This document shows, piece by piece, positions 18,812 through 29,607 of a DNA stretch of 32,631 nucleotides. The DNA is from Staphylococcus sp. GSSP0090 (GTDB lineage: Bacteria; Bacillota; Bacilli; Staphylococcales; Staphylococcaceae). Position 1 is the stretch's first letter, and every line of letters begins with the position of its first letter. Location of the stretch: positions 1 to 32,631 of the forward strand of contig NZ_JACBFD010000041.1 in the NCBI RefSeq assembly GCF_013391405.1, read 5' to 3'. The notes beneath the pieces are model-generated. The model had not been told where the DNA came from, did not search any database, and saw nothing but the letters and a program-made list of their open reading frames with translations. Both the position numbers and the translations under genes were made by a program.

Positions 18812-19513
18812 TTATTTATAGCCAAGGTGCATTGCTGCAACGCCACCTGTAAAGCTACGGACTTTAACATTACTAAAACCTGCTTGATTAAATAGTCTTT
18901 TCAACTTTTCTTTATCTGGAAAATCAAATGTTGACTGTTGTAACCATTCATATTCATTTTTGGATTTTGCAAAAATTTTACCAAAAATTGGCATCACGAA
19001 TTTAAAATATAATTTATAACATTGTTTGAATACAGGTGTCGTTGGCTGGCTTGTTTCAAGGCAAACGACCATACCGCCTGGTTTAAGCACACGATTTAAT
19101 TCTTTTAGTGTCGCTAAATAATCAGGCACATTTCTTAATCCGAAACCAATCGTTACATAGTCAAATTCATTATCTTCGAATGGCAAATTCATTGCGTCGC
19201 CGTGAACAAGTTGTATATTATGCATGTCTGTGGTCTTACGTTTACCAACTTCTAACATGTTTTCACTAAAGTCTACACCGATAACTTCACCAGTAGGACC
19301 TACAGCTTTACTTAATGAAATTGTCCAATCTGCTGTGCCGCAACAAACATCTAATGCTTTCGCGCCAGATTGTACATCCATTTCTTTCATTACTTTTTTT
19401 CTCCATGTTTTATGTTGTTCGAAACTTATGATGTTATTAAGACGGTCATATTTGCCAGAAATATTTTGGAAAACATCATGTACTTGCTCTTTTTTTGCTT
19501 TATTATCTGCCAT
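18812..19513 (-). CDS. menG: Demethylmenaquinone methyltransferase
   Basis: Final step of menaquinone synthesis: SAM-dependent C-methylation of demethylmenaquinone. The 233-residue UbiE/COQ5-type protein has the SAM-binding [36 protein letters not shown] and the family signature [13 protein letters not shown]. The start is the ATG at 19513 ([10 protein letters not shown]), 8 bases after GAGG; an ATG two codons earlier is only 2 bases from that site. It overlaps the hepS stop by 11 bases, so it is coupled. The gap to hepT is 26 bases. Confidence 0.96.
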   Translation of the reverse strand: MADNKAKKEQVHDVFQNISGKYDRLNNIISFEQHKTWRKKVMKEMDVQSGAKALDVCCGTADWTISLSKAVGPTGEVIGVDFSENMLEVGKRKTTDMHNIQLVHGDAMNLPFEDNEFDYVTIGFGLRNVPDYLATLKELNRVLKPGGMVVCLETSQPTTPVFKQCYKLYFKFVMPIFGKIFAKSKNEYEWLQQSTFDFPDKEKLKRLFNQAGFSNVKVRSFTGGVAAMHLGYK

Positions 19514-20087
19514 ATTCATTACCTCTTTTTGGATGGATTTCAGTTTTTATTTGGTCTAAAAATGTTTCTAAGGATGCTTTAGAGTATTTATTTAAGTATG
19601 AAGGATGATTTCTACTTATATTCTCTAGTAATTTATCGTTTATAAAAGAAGTATCAGCATTTGGAATAAATCTTTTTATTGTAATAAGAGGAAATGTATT
19701 TTCTATTTTTAATATGTATTCTCCAATAGTGTTAATATCTATTGTTTCGTGGTGAATAGATGATTTCATTTCATTTACTTCTACAATCGCTGTACTTATT
19801 TCTTTTTGATATGTCGAATCATTTAAATCTGCTAATAATGTATAAAAATGTGCGCTCAACAAGTCACCTATTAAAATAGATTTTTTAGACGATAGTGTTG
19901 TAGAAACTTCATCTAAGTGACGCATTGCTGTATCTATTGTGAGGCAAGCTAATTTAGCTTCTTGTGGTATATCATAAGAATCAAGAATTTGTGCCAACGC
20001 TTTATTTATATAAATTGATTCATAATGATTTACACTGCGTAGTCGCTGTGTAATTTGTGTTTCTAATATGTTTAATGTCGTTTCCAT
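19503..20087 (-). CDS. hepS: Heptaprenyl diphosphate synthase subunit I
   Basis: Non-catalytic partner of HepT (also called hepA or gerCA), needed for chain-length control and substrate binding. The 194-residue helical protein matches the HEPPP_synt_1 family: the [33 protein letters not shown] and [13 protein letters not shown] segments are typical, and the product is a little shorter than the Bacillus protein (about 250, from memory). The start is the ATG at 20087, 5 bases after GAGGTG; the in-frame GTG at 20093 lies within that site. First gene of hepS-menG-hepT, with a TATAAT at 20125-20130. Confidence 0.9.
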   Translation of the reverse strand: METTLNILETQITQRLRSVNHYESIYINKALAQILDSYDIPQEAKLACLTIDTAMRHLDEVSTTLSSKKSILIGDLLSAHFYTLLADLNDSTYQKEISTAIVEVNEMKSSIHHETIDINTIGEYILKIENTFPLITIKRFIPNADTSFINDKLLENISRNHPSYLNKYSKASLETFLDQIKTEIHPKRGNEYGR

Positions 20088-20124
20088 GTTCACACCTCAC
20101 GTTATTATCCATATACATATTAAC

Positions 20125-20153
20125 ATTATATAGAGAAAAATAAAATCAACGAA
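20125..20153 (-). promoter_or_regulatory. Promoter of hepS-menG-hepT
   Basis: On the minus strand, a consensus TATAAT (20130-20125) lies 17 bases from TTCGTT (20153-20148), a weak -35. The predicted start point leaves about 30 bases of leader before the hepS ATG. Confidence 0.5.
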
Positions 20154-20311
20154 AATCATAGTTACCAATATTTATGCGTTATGTATGAAAAGCGCGTATG
20201 AGCTACTTTTATATTTTTTCTGATAAAGATTTTATAATTTCATCTCAGATAAAATAATTAGCGCATGAAAAGGCTGATTTCAAGCATTTTCAATTCATTT
20301 ATCTGCAGTGC

Positions 20312-20365
20312 AAATCACAATTCAGACTAAAATGTATGATCTTGATTTAGTCTGAATTGTGATTT
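20312..20365. repeat. Perfect 20-bp inverted repeat, stem-loop
   Basis: Bases 20312-20331 and 20346-20365 are exact reverse complements, separated by a 14-base loop. The stem has no T-run on either strand, so it is not a classic terminator. It lies in the hup-hepS gap, more than 140 bases from hup and about 225 from hepS. Confidence 0.9.
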
Positions 20366-20423
20366 ATTTAAGTATATGTATTTATTTTTAGTTCATCTTA
20401 TATTTTATCGTTATGCGTATCTC

Positions 20424-20453
20424 TGTGATGTAGTTATCACAAATGATATCACA
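20424..20453. promoter_or_regulatory. TGTGAT-N6-ATCACA palindrome plus a third half-site
   Basis: TGTGAT (20424-20429), ATCACA (20436-20441) and ATCACA (20448-20453) start exactly 12 bases apart. The inner core is TGTGA-N8-TCACA, which does not fit the N6 spacing of Crp or Rex sites. The same half-sites occur in both arms of the 20-bp hairpin nearby. Confidence 0.4.
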
Positions 20454-20500
20454 AAGTCGCTAATTATATTTACGTATATTTGAATAATGGCTTAATAAAA

Positions 20501-20526
20501 AAGAAAAAGCCCCTTAAAAAGGGCTT
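20501..20526 (-). terminator. hup terminator
   Basis: AAGCCC (20507-20512) pairs with GGGCTT (20521-20526) with extra A-T pairs inside and one bulged C. On the minus strand the stem is followed by a T-rich tract (TTTTTC then T). It begins 17 bases after the hup stop. Confidence 0.85.
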
Positions 20527-20542
20527 CACTTTTAGTAAAGAA

Positions 20543-20815
20543 TTATTTTACTGCGTCTTTTAAAGCTTTACCAGCTTTGAATGCTGGAACTTTGCTTGCA
20601 GGGATATCAATTTCTTTACCAGTTTGAGGGTTACGGCCTTTACGAGCAGCGCGTTCGCGTACTTCAAAATTACCGAATCCAATTAATTGTACTTTTTCAC
20701 CTTTAGAAAGTGATGATTGAATTGATTCGAATACTGCATCTACAGCTAAACCAGCTTCTTTTTTAGTTAAATCAGCTTGCTCTGCTACAGCATTGATTAA
20801 ATCTGTCTTGTTCAT
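20543..20815 (-). CDS. hup: DNA-binding protein HU
   Basis: The main nucleoid protein: a homodimer that bends and compacts DNA without strong sequence preference. At 90 residues it is full length, with the N-terminal helical body [20 protein letters not shown], the [21 protein letters not shown]-gripping arm (conserved NP in GRNPQTG) and the [13 protein letters not shown] tail. AGGTGA precedes the ATG. It appears monocistronic, with its own terminator and an inverted repeat over the -10 region (20841-20863). The codons are strongly biased, as expected of a highly expressed gene. Confidence 0.98.
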   Translation of the reverse strand: MNKTDLINAVAEQADLTKKEAGLAVDAVFESIQSSLSKGEKVQLIGFGNFEVRERAARKGRNPQTGKEIDIPASKVPAFKAGKALKDAVK

Positions 20816-20840
20816 TATGAATTCACCTCCCCTAGGGTTT

Positions 20841-20863
20841 ATAATGATACTTTATATCATTAT
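20841..20863 (-). promoter_or_regulatory. hup -10 region inside a 9-bp inverted repeat
   Basis: ATAATGATA (20841-20849) and TATCATTAT (20855-20863) are exact reverse complements around 5 bases. The minus-strand hexamer TATAAA (20856-20851), a likely hup -10, lies within it. No strong -35 is seen (GTGTTA at 17 bases). It may be an operator or a leader hairpin. Confidence 0.45.
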
Positions 20864-20983
20864 GCTATGACTTTAACACAACGATTACTGCTACTGCAAT
20901 GATTTATGTGCAAAAAACGTTGAAATAATAGGATTTTGATAGCAAATTGTTATATATTTTATGAAAAGTGTAATTATACCACT

Positions 20984-21982
20984 TTATTCTGCTTTCTTTC
21001 CTCTTCCCATTAAATCTTTAACGCTCTCGTCTACAGGTCTATTTTCAAATAATACTTTGTATAAGGCAGTTGTTATTGGCATATCAACATGAACTTCTTT
21101 TGATAAATGATAAACCGATTTTGTTGTATATACACCTTCTACAACCATATTCATTTCATTTAATGCAGTATCAAGTGATTTGCCTTCACCTAATTTATAA
21201 CCTAATGTATAGTTTCTTGAATGTGTTGATGTACACGTCACAATTAAATCACCAATACCACCTAAACCTAGGAAAGTAATAGGATCTGCGCCTAACTTTT
21301 CACCTAAACGACTAATTTCAGCCAAACCTCTTGTCATTAATGCAGCTTTAGCATTATCTCCGAAGCCCATACCTGAAATCACGCCGCTTGCAACAGCAAT
21401 AATATTTTTTAAAGCACCACCAAGTTCTACACCTACGAGATCTTCATTTGTATATACACGTAAATAATCATTCATAAATAAATCTTGTGTCAGTTGTCGT
21501 ACAGCTTCTGATTTTGAAGAAGCTGCTACTGTTGTAGGCTGTTTTATGACAACCTCTTCTGCATGACTTGGTCCTGAAAGTACACCAATACCTGCGTTAT
21601 GTTCAGGTGAAATGGAATCTTCTAACATTTCTGAGACACGTTTATACGTATCATTTTCAATACCTTTAGCAACATGAATAAAGGTCTTCTTACTTGATAA
21701 CAACGTATCAATTGTATGAGCGACTTCTCTCATTGCTTTAGTAGGTAGCGCCATTAAATAAATATCAGCAAAAGCAATAGCCGTTTTGATATCTAGCGTT
21801 GCTTTAATCGTTTCATTTAATTCAGCGGTTTTTAAATATTTACTGTTAATGTGTTGTTCATTGATTTCGTTTACAGTCGTTTCATTTTTCCCCCACATTA
21901 ATACTTGATGTCCATTTTCGGCTAAGACATTTGCTAATGCTGTACCGAAACTTCCTGTACCAAAAACGGTAACTTTAGACAT
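20984..21982 (-). CDS. gpsA: Glycerol-3-phosphate dehydrogenase [NAD(P)+]
   Basis: Reduces dihydroxyacetone phosphate to sn-glycerol-3-phosphate for phospholipid and teichoic acid synthesis. The 332-residue enzyme has the N-terminal Rossmann loop [28 protein letters not shown], the catalytic Lys region [16 protein letters not shown] and the [14 protein letters not shown] domain-closing segment. ATG at 21982 with GGAGGGG 5 bases upstream. It follows der by 17 bases and is probably co-transcribed with it. A weak hairpin (AAAGTG 20965-20970/CACTTT 20980-20985) overlaps its stop codon. Confidence 0.97.
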   Translation of the reverse strand: MSKVTVFGTGSFGTALANVLAENGHQVLMWGKNETTVNEINEQHINSKYLKTAELNETIKATLDIKTAIAFADIYLMALPTKAMREVAHTIDTLLSSKKTFIHVAKGIENDTYKRVSEMLEDSISPEHNAGIGVLSGPSHAEEVVIKQPTTVAASSKSEAVRQLTQDLFMNDYLRVYTNEDLVGVELGGALKNIIAVASGVISGMGFGDNAKAALMTRGLAEISRLGEKLGADPITFLGLGGIGDLIVTCTSTHSRNYTLGYKLGEGKSLDTALNEMNMVVEGVYTTKSVYHLSKEVHVDMPITTALYKVLFENRPVDESVKDLMGRGKKAE

Positions 21983-21999
21983 GATATCCCCTCCGATAA

Positions 22000-23310
22000 T
22001 TAATTTCTTTTTCTTGCTATAATATGCACTGGTGTGCCTTCGAATCCAAAAGCAGCTCTAATTTGATTCTCTAAATAACGTTTGTAAGAAAAATGCATTA
22101 ATTCTACATCATTAACAAAAACGATAAATGTCGGTGGTTCTATTGCAACTTGTGTAGCATAAAATACGTTTAAACGACGGCCTTTATCTGTCGGTGTTGG
22201 ATTCATTGATATAGCATCAGTGACAACCTCATTAAGTGTAGAACTTTGAACACGTTTTTTATGATTCTCACTGGCTTCTTTAATATAAGGGAATAAGGTT
22301 CTGAGACGTTGTTTTTCTTTAGCTGAAACAAAAGCTATTTCTGCATAATCCAAGAATTGGAACTCTTTACGAACCTCATCTTTGAATTTTTTCATTGTAT
22401 TTGTTTCTTTGTCTACAGTATCCCATTTATTAACTACAATAACGATGGCTTTTCCTTCTTCATGTGCATATCCTGCAACACGTTTATCCTGTTCGATGAT
22501 ACCTTGTTCAGCATCTATGACAATAAGGATGACATTTGATCTCTCAATTGCTTTTAAAGCACGTAAAACTGAGTATTTTTCAGTATTTTCATATACTTTA
22601 CCTTTCTTACGCATACCAGCAGTATCAATTAATACATAGTCCTGATCATCATAGCTATATTCAGTATCTACAGCATCACGTGTTGTGCCTGCAACATTGG
22701 AAACAATAACTCGATCTTCACCTAAGATTGCGTTCACTAAACTTGATTTACCCACATTTGGACGTCCAATAATCGATAATCTTATAGTGTCGTCATCATA
22801 TGGATCAGGTTCTTCTTCTTTAAAATGTTTAACAACCGCATCTAATAAATCTCCTAGACCAAGTCCATGTGAACCAGAGATTGGATATGGATCTCCAAAA
22901 CCAAGTGAATAGAAATCATAAATTTCATTTCTCATTTCTGGATTATCTACTTTATTTACTGCTAATACGACAGGTTTTTTTGATTTATATAACATTTGAG
23001 CAACCATTTCATCACTTTGAGTTAAACCTTCTCTTACATTAACCATGAAAATGATAACATCTGCTTCATCAATTGCCACTTCTGCTTGGGCTCTTATTTG
23101 AGTCTGAAATGGTGCATCTCCAATCTCAATACCACCTGTATCAATGATATTAAAATCATGCGTTAACCATTCACCGGATGAATAAATTCTATCACGGGTT
23201 ACGCCTGGCGTATCTTCTACAATTGATACGCGCTCGCCTACTACTCTATTAAAAATTGTCGATTTACCAACATTTGGCCTACCAACAATTGCTACTATAG
23301 GTTTAGTCAT
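22000..23310 (-). CDS. der: Ribosome biogenesis GTPase Der (EngA)
   Basis: Double GTPase required for 50S subunit assembly. The 436-residue protein has G domain 1 (about 1-165; [21 protein letters not shown]), G domain 2 (about 175-345; [22 protein letters not shown]) and a C-terminal KH-like domain ending near HIIARKRN. All nucleotide motifs are intact in both halves. The ATG at 23310 has AGAGGA upstream. It precedes gpsA by 17 bases, as in Bacillus, and follows the rpsA terminator, so it needs its own promoter in 23311-23420, where none stands out. Confidence 0.98.
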   Translation of the reverse strand: MTKPIVAIVGRPNVGKSTIFNRVVGERVSIVEDTPGVTRDRIYSSGEWLTHDFNIIDTGGIEIGDAPFQTQIRAQAEVAIDEADVIIFMVNVREGLTQSDEMVAQMLYKSKKPVVLAVNKVDNPEMRNEIYDFYSLGFGDPYPISGSHGLGLGDLLDAVVKHFKEEEPDPYDDDTIRLSIIGRPNVGKSSLVNAILGEDRVIVSNVAGTTRDAVDTEYSYDDQDYVLIDTAGMRKKGKVYENTEKYSVLRALKAIERSNVILIVIDAEQGIIEQDKRVAGYAHEEGKAIVIVVNKWDTVDKETNTMKKFKDEVRKEFQFLDYAEIAFVSAKEKQRLRTLFPYIKEASENHKKRVQSSTLNEVVTDAISMNPTPTDKGRRLNVFYATQVAIEPPTFIVFVNDVELMHFSYKRYLENQIRAAFGFEGTPVHIIARKRN

Positions 23311-23423
23311 AACTAACTTCCTCTCTTTTTTAATCTCTATAATTCTATCATACGGCTTAGATAAATAAAAAGAAATATTAAAACAATATGACGGTTATAA
23401 CTCATACGTTGTAATTTTATGAC

Positions 23424-23464
23424 AAAAAAGAAATCTTGCCCTAGTTAGAATTAGGACAAGATTT
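23424..23464 (-). terminator. rpsA terminator
   Basis: Arms 23431-23443 and 23452-23464 pair at 12 of 13 positions around an 8-base loop; on the minus strand C and six T follow. It begins 22 bases after the rpsA stop. Confidence 0.9.
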
Positions 23465-23485
23465 AAAATTGGTTCATACATTATA

Positions 23486-24667
23486 TTAAAACTTAAAGTC
23501 TTTTAATTTATCGCCGAATACATCACCCAATGTTGGATTATCTTCATCATCAGAACCGCTATCTAAGTAAGATTGTGTTGTTTCACTATCACTTTCGATA
23601 ACATTTTCATTTGGTAATGTGGCTTTAATAGATAGTGAAATACGTTCATTTTCAATATCTACACCAAGTACTTTAACACTTACTATATCACCTGGCTCCA
23701 ATGCTTCGCTCGGAGAACCAATATGTGAATGGCTAATTTCAGAAATATGCACTAACCCTTGAACACCAGGTTTAATTTCTACAAATGCACCAAAGTTAGC
23801 TAATCTCACAACAGTACCTTCGATTACATCGCCTTCATTGAATTCACCTTTAATTGATTCGAATGGACTAGGTAACGTATCTTTAATAGATAAGGAAATA
23901 CGTTCAGAATCTTTATCTACGGATTTAATCTTCACATTAACTGTTTCGCCGATTGAAACGACGTCTTCAGGTGATTTCACATGTTCATGTGATAATTCAG
24001 ATACATGAACAAGTCCATCAACGCCACCAATATCAACGAATGCACCAAAATTGGTAAGACGTGCAACTTTACCTTCGATTACATCGCCTTCATTAAGTGA
24101 TTCTAATAATTCATCTTTTTTCTCTGCATTTTCTAATGCCTCTACTGCTTTACGACTAAGAATGACACGATTATTTGCAGGATCTAATTCTTCTACTTTT
24201 AATTTGAGAATTTTACCTTCAAAATCAGAGAAATCTTCAATGAAATCTGTAGAAATTAATGAAGCTGGAACAAATCCTCTTTGACCAACATCAACCACTA
24301 AACCACCTTTAACGACTTCAGTGACTTTAGCCTCAATTGTTTGATTATTGTCTAATTGTTCTTGTAAAAATTCATATGATTTTTCAGTTTCAAGTTGACG
24401 TTTAGAAAGGATATAAGCACCAGTTTCATTCTCTTCGTCATATTCTACTTTAGTAACATATGCACCAATTTCATCACCAACTTTGACAGCATCACTTGGG
24501 TTATCAATATGATGCGTAGAAAGTTGACTTATTGGGATAATACCGTTAAATTTTGCACCATTAACAGCAACAATTACTTGCTTATCTTCAATTTCTTGAA
24601 CTTCGCCTGTAACTTTATCCCCTTCTTTAATGTCATTAATCATTGATTCGTTAAACTCTTCAGTCAT
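23486..24667 (-). CDS. rpsA: Ribosomal protein S1 homologue, four S1 domains
   Basis: RNA-binding protein with four S1 OB-folds at about residues 15-90, 105-175, 190-262 and 275-348; units 3 and 4 show the repeated GDVIEGxVxRLxNFGAFVxI pattern. It is 393 residues long, against six domains in E. coli S1, and the acidic tail after 350 is not part of a fold. In low-GC Firmicutes this short form is probably a translation-associated or RNA-binding factor, not a strict ribosome component (family knowledge). Start ATG at 24667 with GGAGG 8 bases upstream. A TTGACA at 24729-24724 lies within a palindrome and may be part of its promoter. Confidence 0.95.
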   Translation of the reverse strand: MTEEFNESMINDIKEGDKVTGEVQEIEDKQVIVAVNGAKFNGIIPISQLSTHHIDNPSDAVKVGDEIGAYVTKVEYDEENETGAYILSKRQLETEKSYEFLQEQLDNNQTIEAKVTEVVKGGLVVDVGQRGFVPASLISTDFIEDFSDFEGKILKLKVEELDPANNRVILSRKAVEALENAEKKDELLESLNEGDVIEGKVARLTNFGAFVDIGGVDGLVHVSELSHEHVKSPEDVVSIGETVNVKIKSVDKDSERISLSIKDTLPSPFESIKGEFNEGDVIEGTVVRLANFGAFVEIKPGVQGLVHISEISHSHIGSPSEALEPGDIVSVKVLGVDIENERISLSIKATLPNENVIESDSETTQSYLDSGSDDEDNPTLGDVFGDKLKDFKF

Positions 24668-24714
24668 CTTGTCTGCCTCCTTATTACACTACATATTTAT
24701 AACATCTTATAATC

Positions 24715-24729
24715 TGACATAATTGTCAA
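24715..24729 (-). promoter_or_regulatory. rpsA upstream TTGACA within TGACA palindrome
   Basis: On the minus strand TTGACA (24729-24724) is a consensus -35. TGACA-TAAT-TGTCA (24715-24728) is a perfect inverted repeat overlapping it. No -10 at normal spacing is clear (TAAGAT comes after 14 bases), so the promoter call is weak. Confidence 0.35.
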
Positions 24730-24961
24730 GAAATTCCCCTTTATTTAAAGGATTCAAATATTAATTGTTAAATTGCTGTAAAACAGGGTATTTCAGCTAA
24801 CTAAAACTTTAATAACTTTACCTATTTTTTACAATTTCACTTTATATGCAGTTCGAATTAGTATAAAAATTCATGTATATTTTATACCCGATAATTGTAT
24901 TATATAACCTTTTTACACAATTTTGAAAGAAAGGGCTTTATATCTTTGATCATTTATGAGA

Positions 24962-26674
<1,713 letters not shown>

Positions 26675-26701
26675 AATGATTTAGTATTCTATTTGAATTA
26701 T

Positions 26702-26738
26702 AAAAAGCTGAGACAATTTTTATTTGTCTCAGCTTTTT
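26702..26738. terminator. Bidirectional terminator between ansA and bdr
   Basis: A perfect 15-bp inverted repeat (26702-26716/26724-26738) with a 7-base loop and five A at one end, five T at the other, so a T-run follows the stem on each strand. It lies 27 bases after ansA and 13 after the bdr stop. Confidence 0.95.
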
Positions 26739-26751
26739 ATATGATAAAGAT

Positions 26752-27738
26752 TTAAGATTCTAATGGTGTTTGTTTTTTTGATAAGATACTTTGTGTAATG
26801 ATACCACCATGGTATTTACCATTTTCAATAAAAATTGTATTCGCATCATTGCCAGCTGCAATAACCCCTGCTATATAACAATTTTCAACATTAGTTTCGT
26901 ATGTTTCTTTGTTGTAAATAGGTGCTGTGCCATATTCATTATGATTAATTTCAATGCCGATAGATTGTAAAAATTCATAATCTGGATGATATCCAATCAT
27001 TGCAAATACATAATCATTGGCAATCTCATATGTTTGACCATTTTGTTCATAATAAACACAATCTTCGGTGATTTTTGTAACATTTGCATTAAATGCCATA
27101 TCGATTTTTTCATTACGAACGAGTGATTCAAAATTAGGGAGTATCCATGGTTTGATTGCTTTTGGATATTCACTGCCACGGTATATAACTGTGACATTTG
27201 CGCCTGCTTTTTCAAGTTCTAAAGCAGCATCTACTGCTGAATTTTTACCACCTATGATGACAACATTTTGATCGAAGTATGGATGTGCCTCTTTAAAATA
27301 ATGCATTACTTTTGAAAGTTCTGCGCCTTCGACTTCGAGGTGATTATGATGTCCATAGTATCCTGTTGCTACAGTCAGAAATCTACACTGATAAACATCT
27401 TTTGTAGTTGTAATTGTAAAACGATTATTGATTTTTTTAACAGTGAGGACTTCTTCGAAAGCATTGATTCTTAATTGATGGTGCTTAACCACAGCTCTAT
27501 AGTAAACCAATGCTTGATTTCTATGCGGTTTGCTCTCTTCAACTATAAAAGGTATGTCCCCAATACTTAATTTATCACTAGAAGAAAAGAATGTTTGATG
27601 TGTAGGATAATTATAGATTGCATCAACTACATTACCTTTTTCGATTACTAATGTATCTATGCCTTTTTTCTTTTGCTCAATAGCAGCACTTAATCCACAA
27701 GGGCCGCCACCTATGATGATACTTTCAACTGTTTGCAT
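26752..27738 (-). CDS. bdr: Bacillithiol disulfide reductase (YpdA/Bdr)
   Basis: FAD- and NADPH-dependent reductase that restores bacillithiol from its disulfide. The 328-residue protein has the FAD loop IIIGGGPCGLSAAIEQKKKG with the conserved Cys14 characteristic of YpdA, the second Rossmann motif VVIIGGKNSAVDAALELEKAG for NADPH, and IAGVIAAGNDANTIFIENG near the C-terminus. It lacks the CxxC of thioredoxin reductase. ATG at 27738 with AAAGGAGG 11 bases upstream. It stands alone with a good promoter (27770-27797); its partner in the pathway, bshA, is 17 kb away in this window. Confidence 0.93.
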   Translation of the reverse strand: MQTVESIIIGGGPCGLSAAIEQKKKGIDTLVIEKGNVVDAIYNYPTHQTFFSSSDKLSIGDIPFIVEESKPHRNQALVYYRAVVKHHQLRINAFEEVLTVKKINNRFTITTTKDVYQCRFLTVATGYYGHHNHLEVEGAELSKVMHYFKEAHPYFDQNVVIIGGKNSAVDAALELEKAGANVTVIYRGSEYPKAIKPWILPNFESLVRNEKIDMAFNANVTKITEDCVYYEQNGQTYEIANDYVFAMIGYHPDYEFLQSIGIEINHNEYGTAPIYNKETYETNVENCYIAGVIAAGNDANTIFIENGKYHGGIITQSILSKKQTPLES

Positions 27739-27769
27739 ACTTTATTCGTCCTCCTTTTACCACCCATAT

Positions 27770-27797
27770 ATTATACCAATAGTTTTAAAAATTCCAA
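27770..27797 (-). promoter_or_regulatory. bdr promoter
   Basis: On the minus strand: TTGGAA (27797-27792), 16-base spacer, consensus TATAAT (27775-27770), with TGG just before (extended -10). It lies 32 bases before the bdr ATG. Confidence 0.7.
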
Positions 27798-27892
27798 ATG
27801 AAAGAATTTGAAAACTTTATAACAATTGCGTTTATTAAGATTTTGCTTGAAAGAAAATATTTTCGTTGCATAATGAATTCGTTCATAAACGT

Positions 27893-27930
27893 AGATAAAC
27901 CCTACGCGGATATATGCGCAGGGTTTATCT
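27893..27930. terminator. Strong hairpin after ebpS, no T-run
   Basis: AGATAAACCCT (27893-27903) and AGGGTTTATCT (27920-27930) pair perfectly; after one mismatch four more pairs follow, with a 6-base loop. It lies 60 bases past the ebpS stop and probably ends that transcript or protects its 3' end, but no T-run follows on either strand. Confidence 0.5.
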
Positions 27931-27990
27931 ATAATCTATCAACTACCCTATTTAGGTAATTGACCATCACATTATCAGTGATATAGAAAA

Positions 27991-29607
27991 TTATTGTGGA
28001 ATTACAAGGCGTTGACCATTATGAATATCGTTACCTTGAATATTATTTGCTTTTCTAATCTTTTCTACATTTTCTGGTGTACCTTCACCATAATATTGGA
28101 TCGCAATTCTATATAAATTTTGACCATTTACAACGTGAGTTTGTTGTCCAGAGTTACTATTTGATGATTGATTATTTTGTTGGTTATTAGCGTTTGAAGT
28201 ACCTTGTGACTGATCTGATGAATCACTTTGATCACTATTAGCTTGATCATTTTGTTGTGATTGGTCACTTTGTTGGTCTTGATTATTTTGACTGTTCTGT
28301 TCATCTTGATTGCTTTGATTTTGATTGCTGTTTGCTTGATCTTGTGAATCATTGCTCGCTTGGTCAGAATCAGAGTTGGCACTATCAGAGCTATCGTTAT
28401 TTTCTGAATCTGATGTTGCTTGGTCTTTTTCGTCATCTTTATTTGATTTACTATCTTTATCAGAGTCTTTAGCTTTATCAGAATCTTTATCTTTATTGTC
28501 AGCTACTTTTTTATCATCATCGCTACCTTTATCGTCGTTGTTACCAGTTAGTGCCATACCGCCAAAGATACCTATAGCTGCCAAGATTAAAACAGCTGCT
28601 ATAATTGGGAGGAGTTTACCGAGTAAACCGCCCTTTTTCTTTTTATTATCATCAGAATCATGATTATTGTCACCGTTATTACCATTACCACCGTTACCAT
28701 TACCGCCGTTACCATTACCGCCGTTGCCACCACTTGATTTAGCGTGTGAAGCAGCAGCGGCTCCAGTACCAGCAGCGGCAGCACCACCGGCTACAGCGGC
28801 ACCTTTTTTCTTAGAATCATGTTTATCGTCGTTTTTAACGTCAGATTTTGATTCGTTTTGTTCTTCTGCTTTATCATTTTGATTTTTTTTGCCTTTATGC
28901 TTGCCAGCTGCATATGCACCGGCTCCAGCAGCGGCAGCGCCACCAGCTACAGCAGCACCTTTTTTCTTAGAATCATGATTGTCTTGATTGTTTGTATCTT
29001 CATTATGCGGTTCTTTTGATTCATTTGACTGCTTAGATTGTTCTGAACCTTGATCTTGTTGAGATACTTTATCGTCTTTAGCATTTGCATTTGCATGCGC
29101 ATCGTTATGTTTGCTAGCTGCATATGCACCAGCGCCTGCAGTAGTACCACCGGCTACAGCAGCACCTTTTTTATTTTTGCTATCTTCGTTAGTTGAATCG
29201 TTTTCATTTTTTGTATCATGACGATTTTCAGACTGATGCTTGTTCGATGATTCGTGAATTAAATTGTTGTTTTGTGAAGGATCATTTGATGCTTTGTCTG
29301 AATTTGAATCTCTCGAAGCATTGTCTTCGCGTTGTGAATCATTATCACGATTACCAACTTCATTATTTTCGTTGTAATGCTCCTGGTTAGATTGCTCATC
29401 TTCTCTTTGATTTGTTGCTGTATCTCTTCGACGTTGTCTTCGTTGAGCATTTCTAGGAGGAAATTGTTCATCTGACTTATCAGACACTTCCTCTTTTACA
29501 TTGTCAACTGAATCGTTAACTGAGTCTTGCGTATTATCTTGATGTTCTTTTGGATCAATGGATTGACGATTTTTTTCAAAATCATCTTTAAAATTGTTGT
29601 TAGACAA
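27991..29607 (-). CDS. ebpS: EbpS-like LysM membrane protein
   Basis: 538 residues: a long hydrophilic, Asn/Asp/Ser/Gln-rich N-terminal part (1-325), one membrane segment (about 331-353, [20 protein letters not shown]), a second low-complexity stretch, and a C-terminal LysM domain (490-537) that binds peptidoglycan. Three repeats beginning KKGAAVAGG lie at about 146-167, 215-237 and 267-288; a Gly-Asn tract follows (293-312). An arginine-rich block QRRQRRR is near 56-61. It matches S. aureus EbpS at both ends ([27 protein letters not shown]) but lacks the TNSHQD hexamer reported for elastin binding, so that role is doubtful here. The start is TTG at 29607, 9 bases after AAGGGAAGG; two ATG codons adjoining that site are too close. 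Confidence 0.9.
   Translation of the reverse strand: MSNNNFKDDFEKNRQSIDPKEHQDNTQDSVNDSVDNVKEEVSDKSDEQFPPRNAQRRQRRRDTATNQREDEQSNQEHYNENNEVGNRDNDSQREDNASRDSNSDKASNDPSQNNNLIHESSNKHQSENRHDTKNENDSTNEDSKNKKGAAVAGGTTAGAGAYAASKHNDAHANANAKDDKVSQQDQGSEQSKQSNESKEPHNEDTNNQDNHDSKKKGAAVAGGAAAAGAGAYAAGKHKGKKNQNDKAEEQNESKSDVKNDDKHDSKKKGAAVAGGAAAAGTGAAAASHAKSSGGNGGNGNGGNGNGGNGNNGDNNHDSDDNKKKKGGLLGKLLPIIAAVLILAAIGIFGGMALTGNNDDKGSDDDKKVADNKDKDSDKAKDSDKDSKSNKDDEKDQATSDSENNDSSDSANSDSDQASNDSQDQANSNQNQSNQDEQNSQNNQDQQSDQSQQNDQANSDQSDSSDQSQGTSNANNQQNNQSSNSNSGQQTHVVNGQNLYRIAIQYYGEGTPENVEKIRKANNIQGNDIHNGQRLVIPQ

Larger units (their letters stand above)
20088..20542. other. Large intergenic region between hepS and hup
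   Basis: No gene is seen in 455 bases. Bacillus has mtrB (and folE) between these genes, so the gap may be a relic of lost genes. It holds the hepS promoter (20125-20153), a 20-bp perfect hairpin (20312-20365), a cluster of TGTGAT/ATCACA half-sites (20424-20453) and the hup terminator (20501-20526). The part 20160-20310 is AT-rich with no clear structure. Confidence 0.6.

Noticed and set aside
20424..20441. Crp/ArcR or Rex site in the hup-hepS gap
   Set aside because: The half-sites are separated by N8 between TGTGA and TCACA, not the N6 of those families; kept only as an unknown palindrome.
28667..28740. Regular short repeats in 28667-28740, at first sight like a small repeat array
   Set aside because: They encode the Gly-Asn tract of EbpS in frame; units are 9 to 18 bases without spacers, so this is not a CRISPR array.
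28257..29390. Several long open frames antisense or out of frame within ebpS
   Set aside because: They result from the biased codon composition of the Asn/Asp/Ser-rich gene and lack ribosome sites and recognisable protein features.
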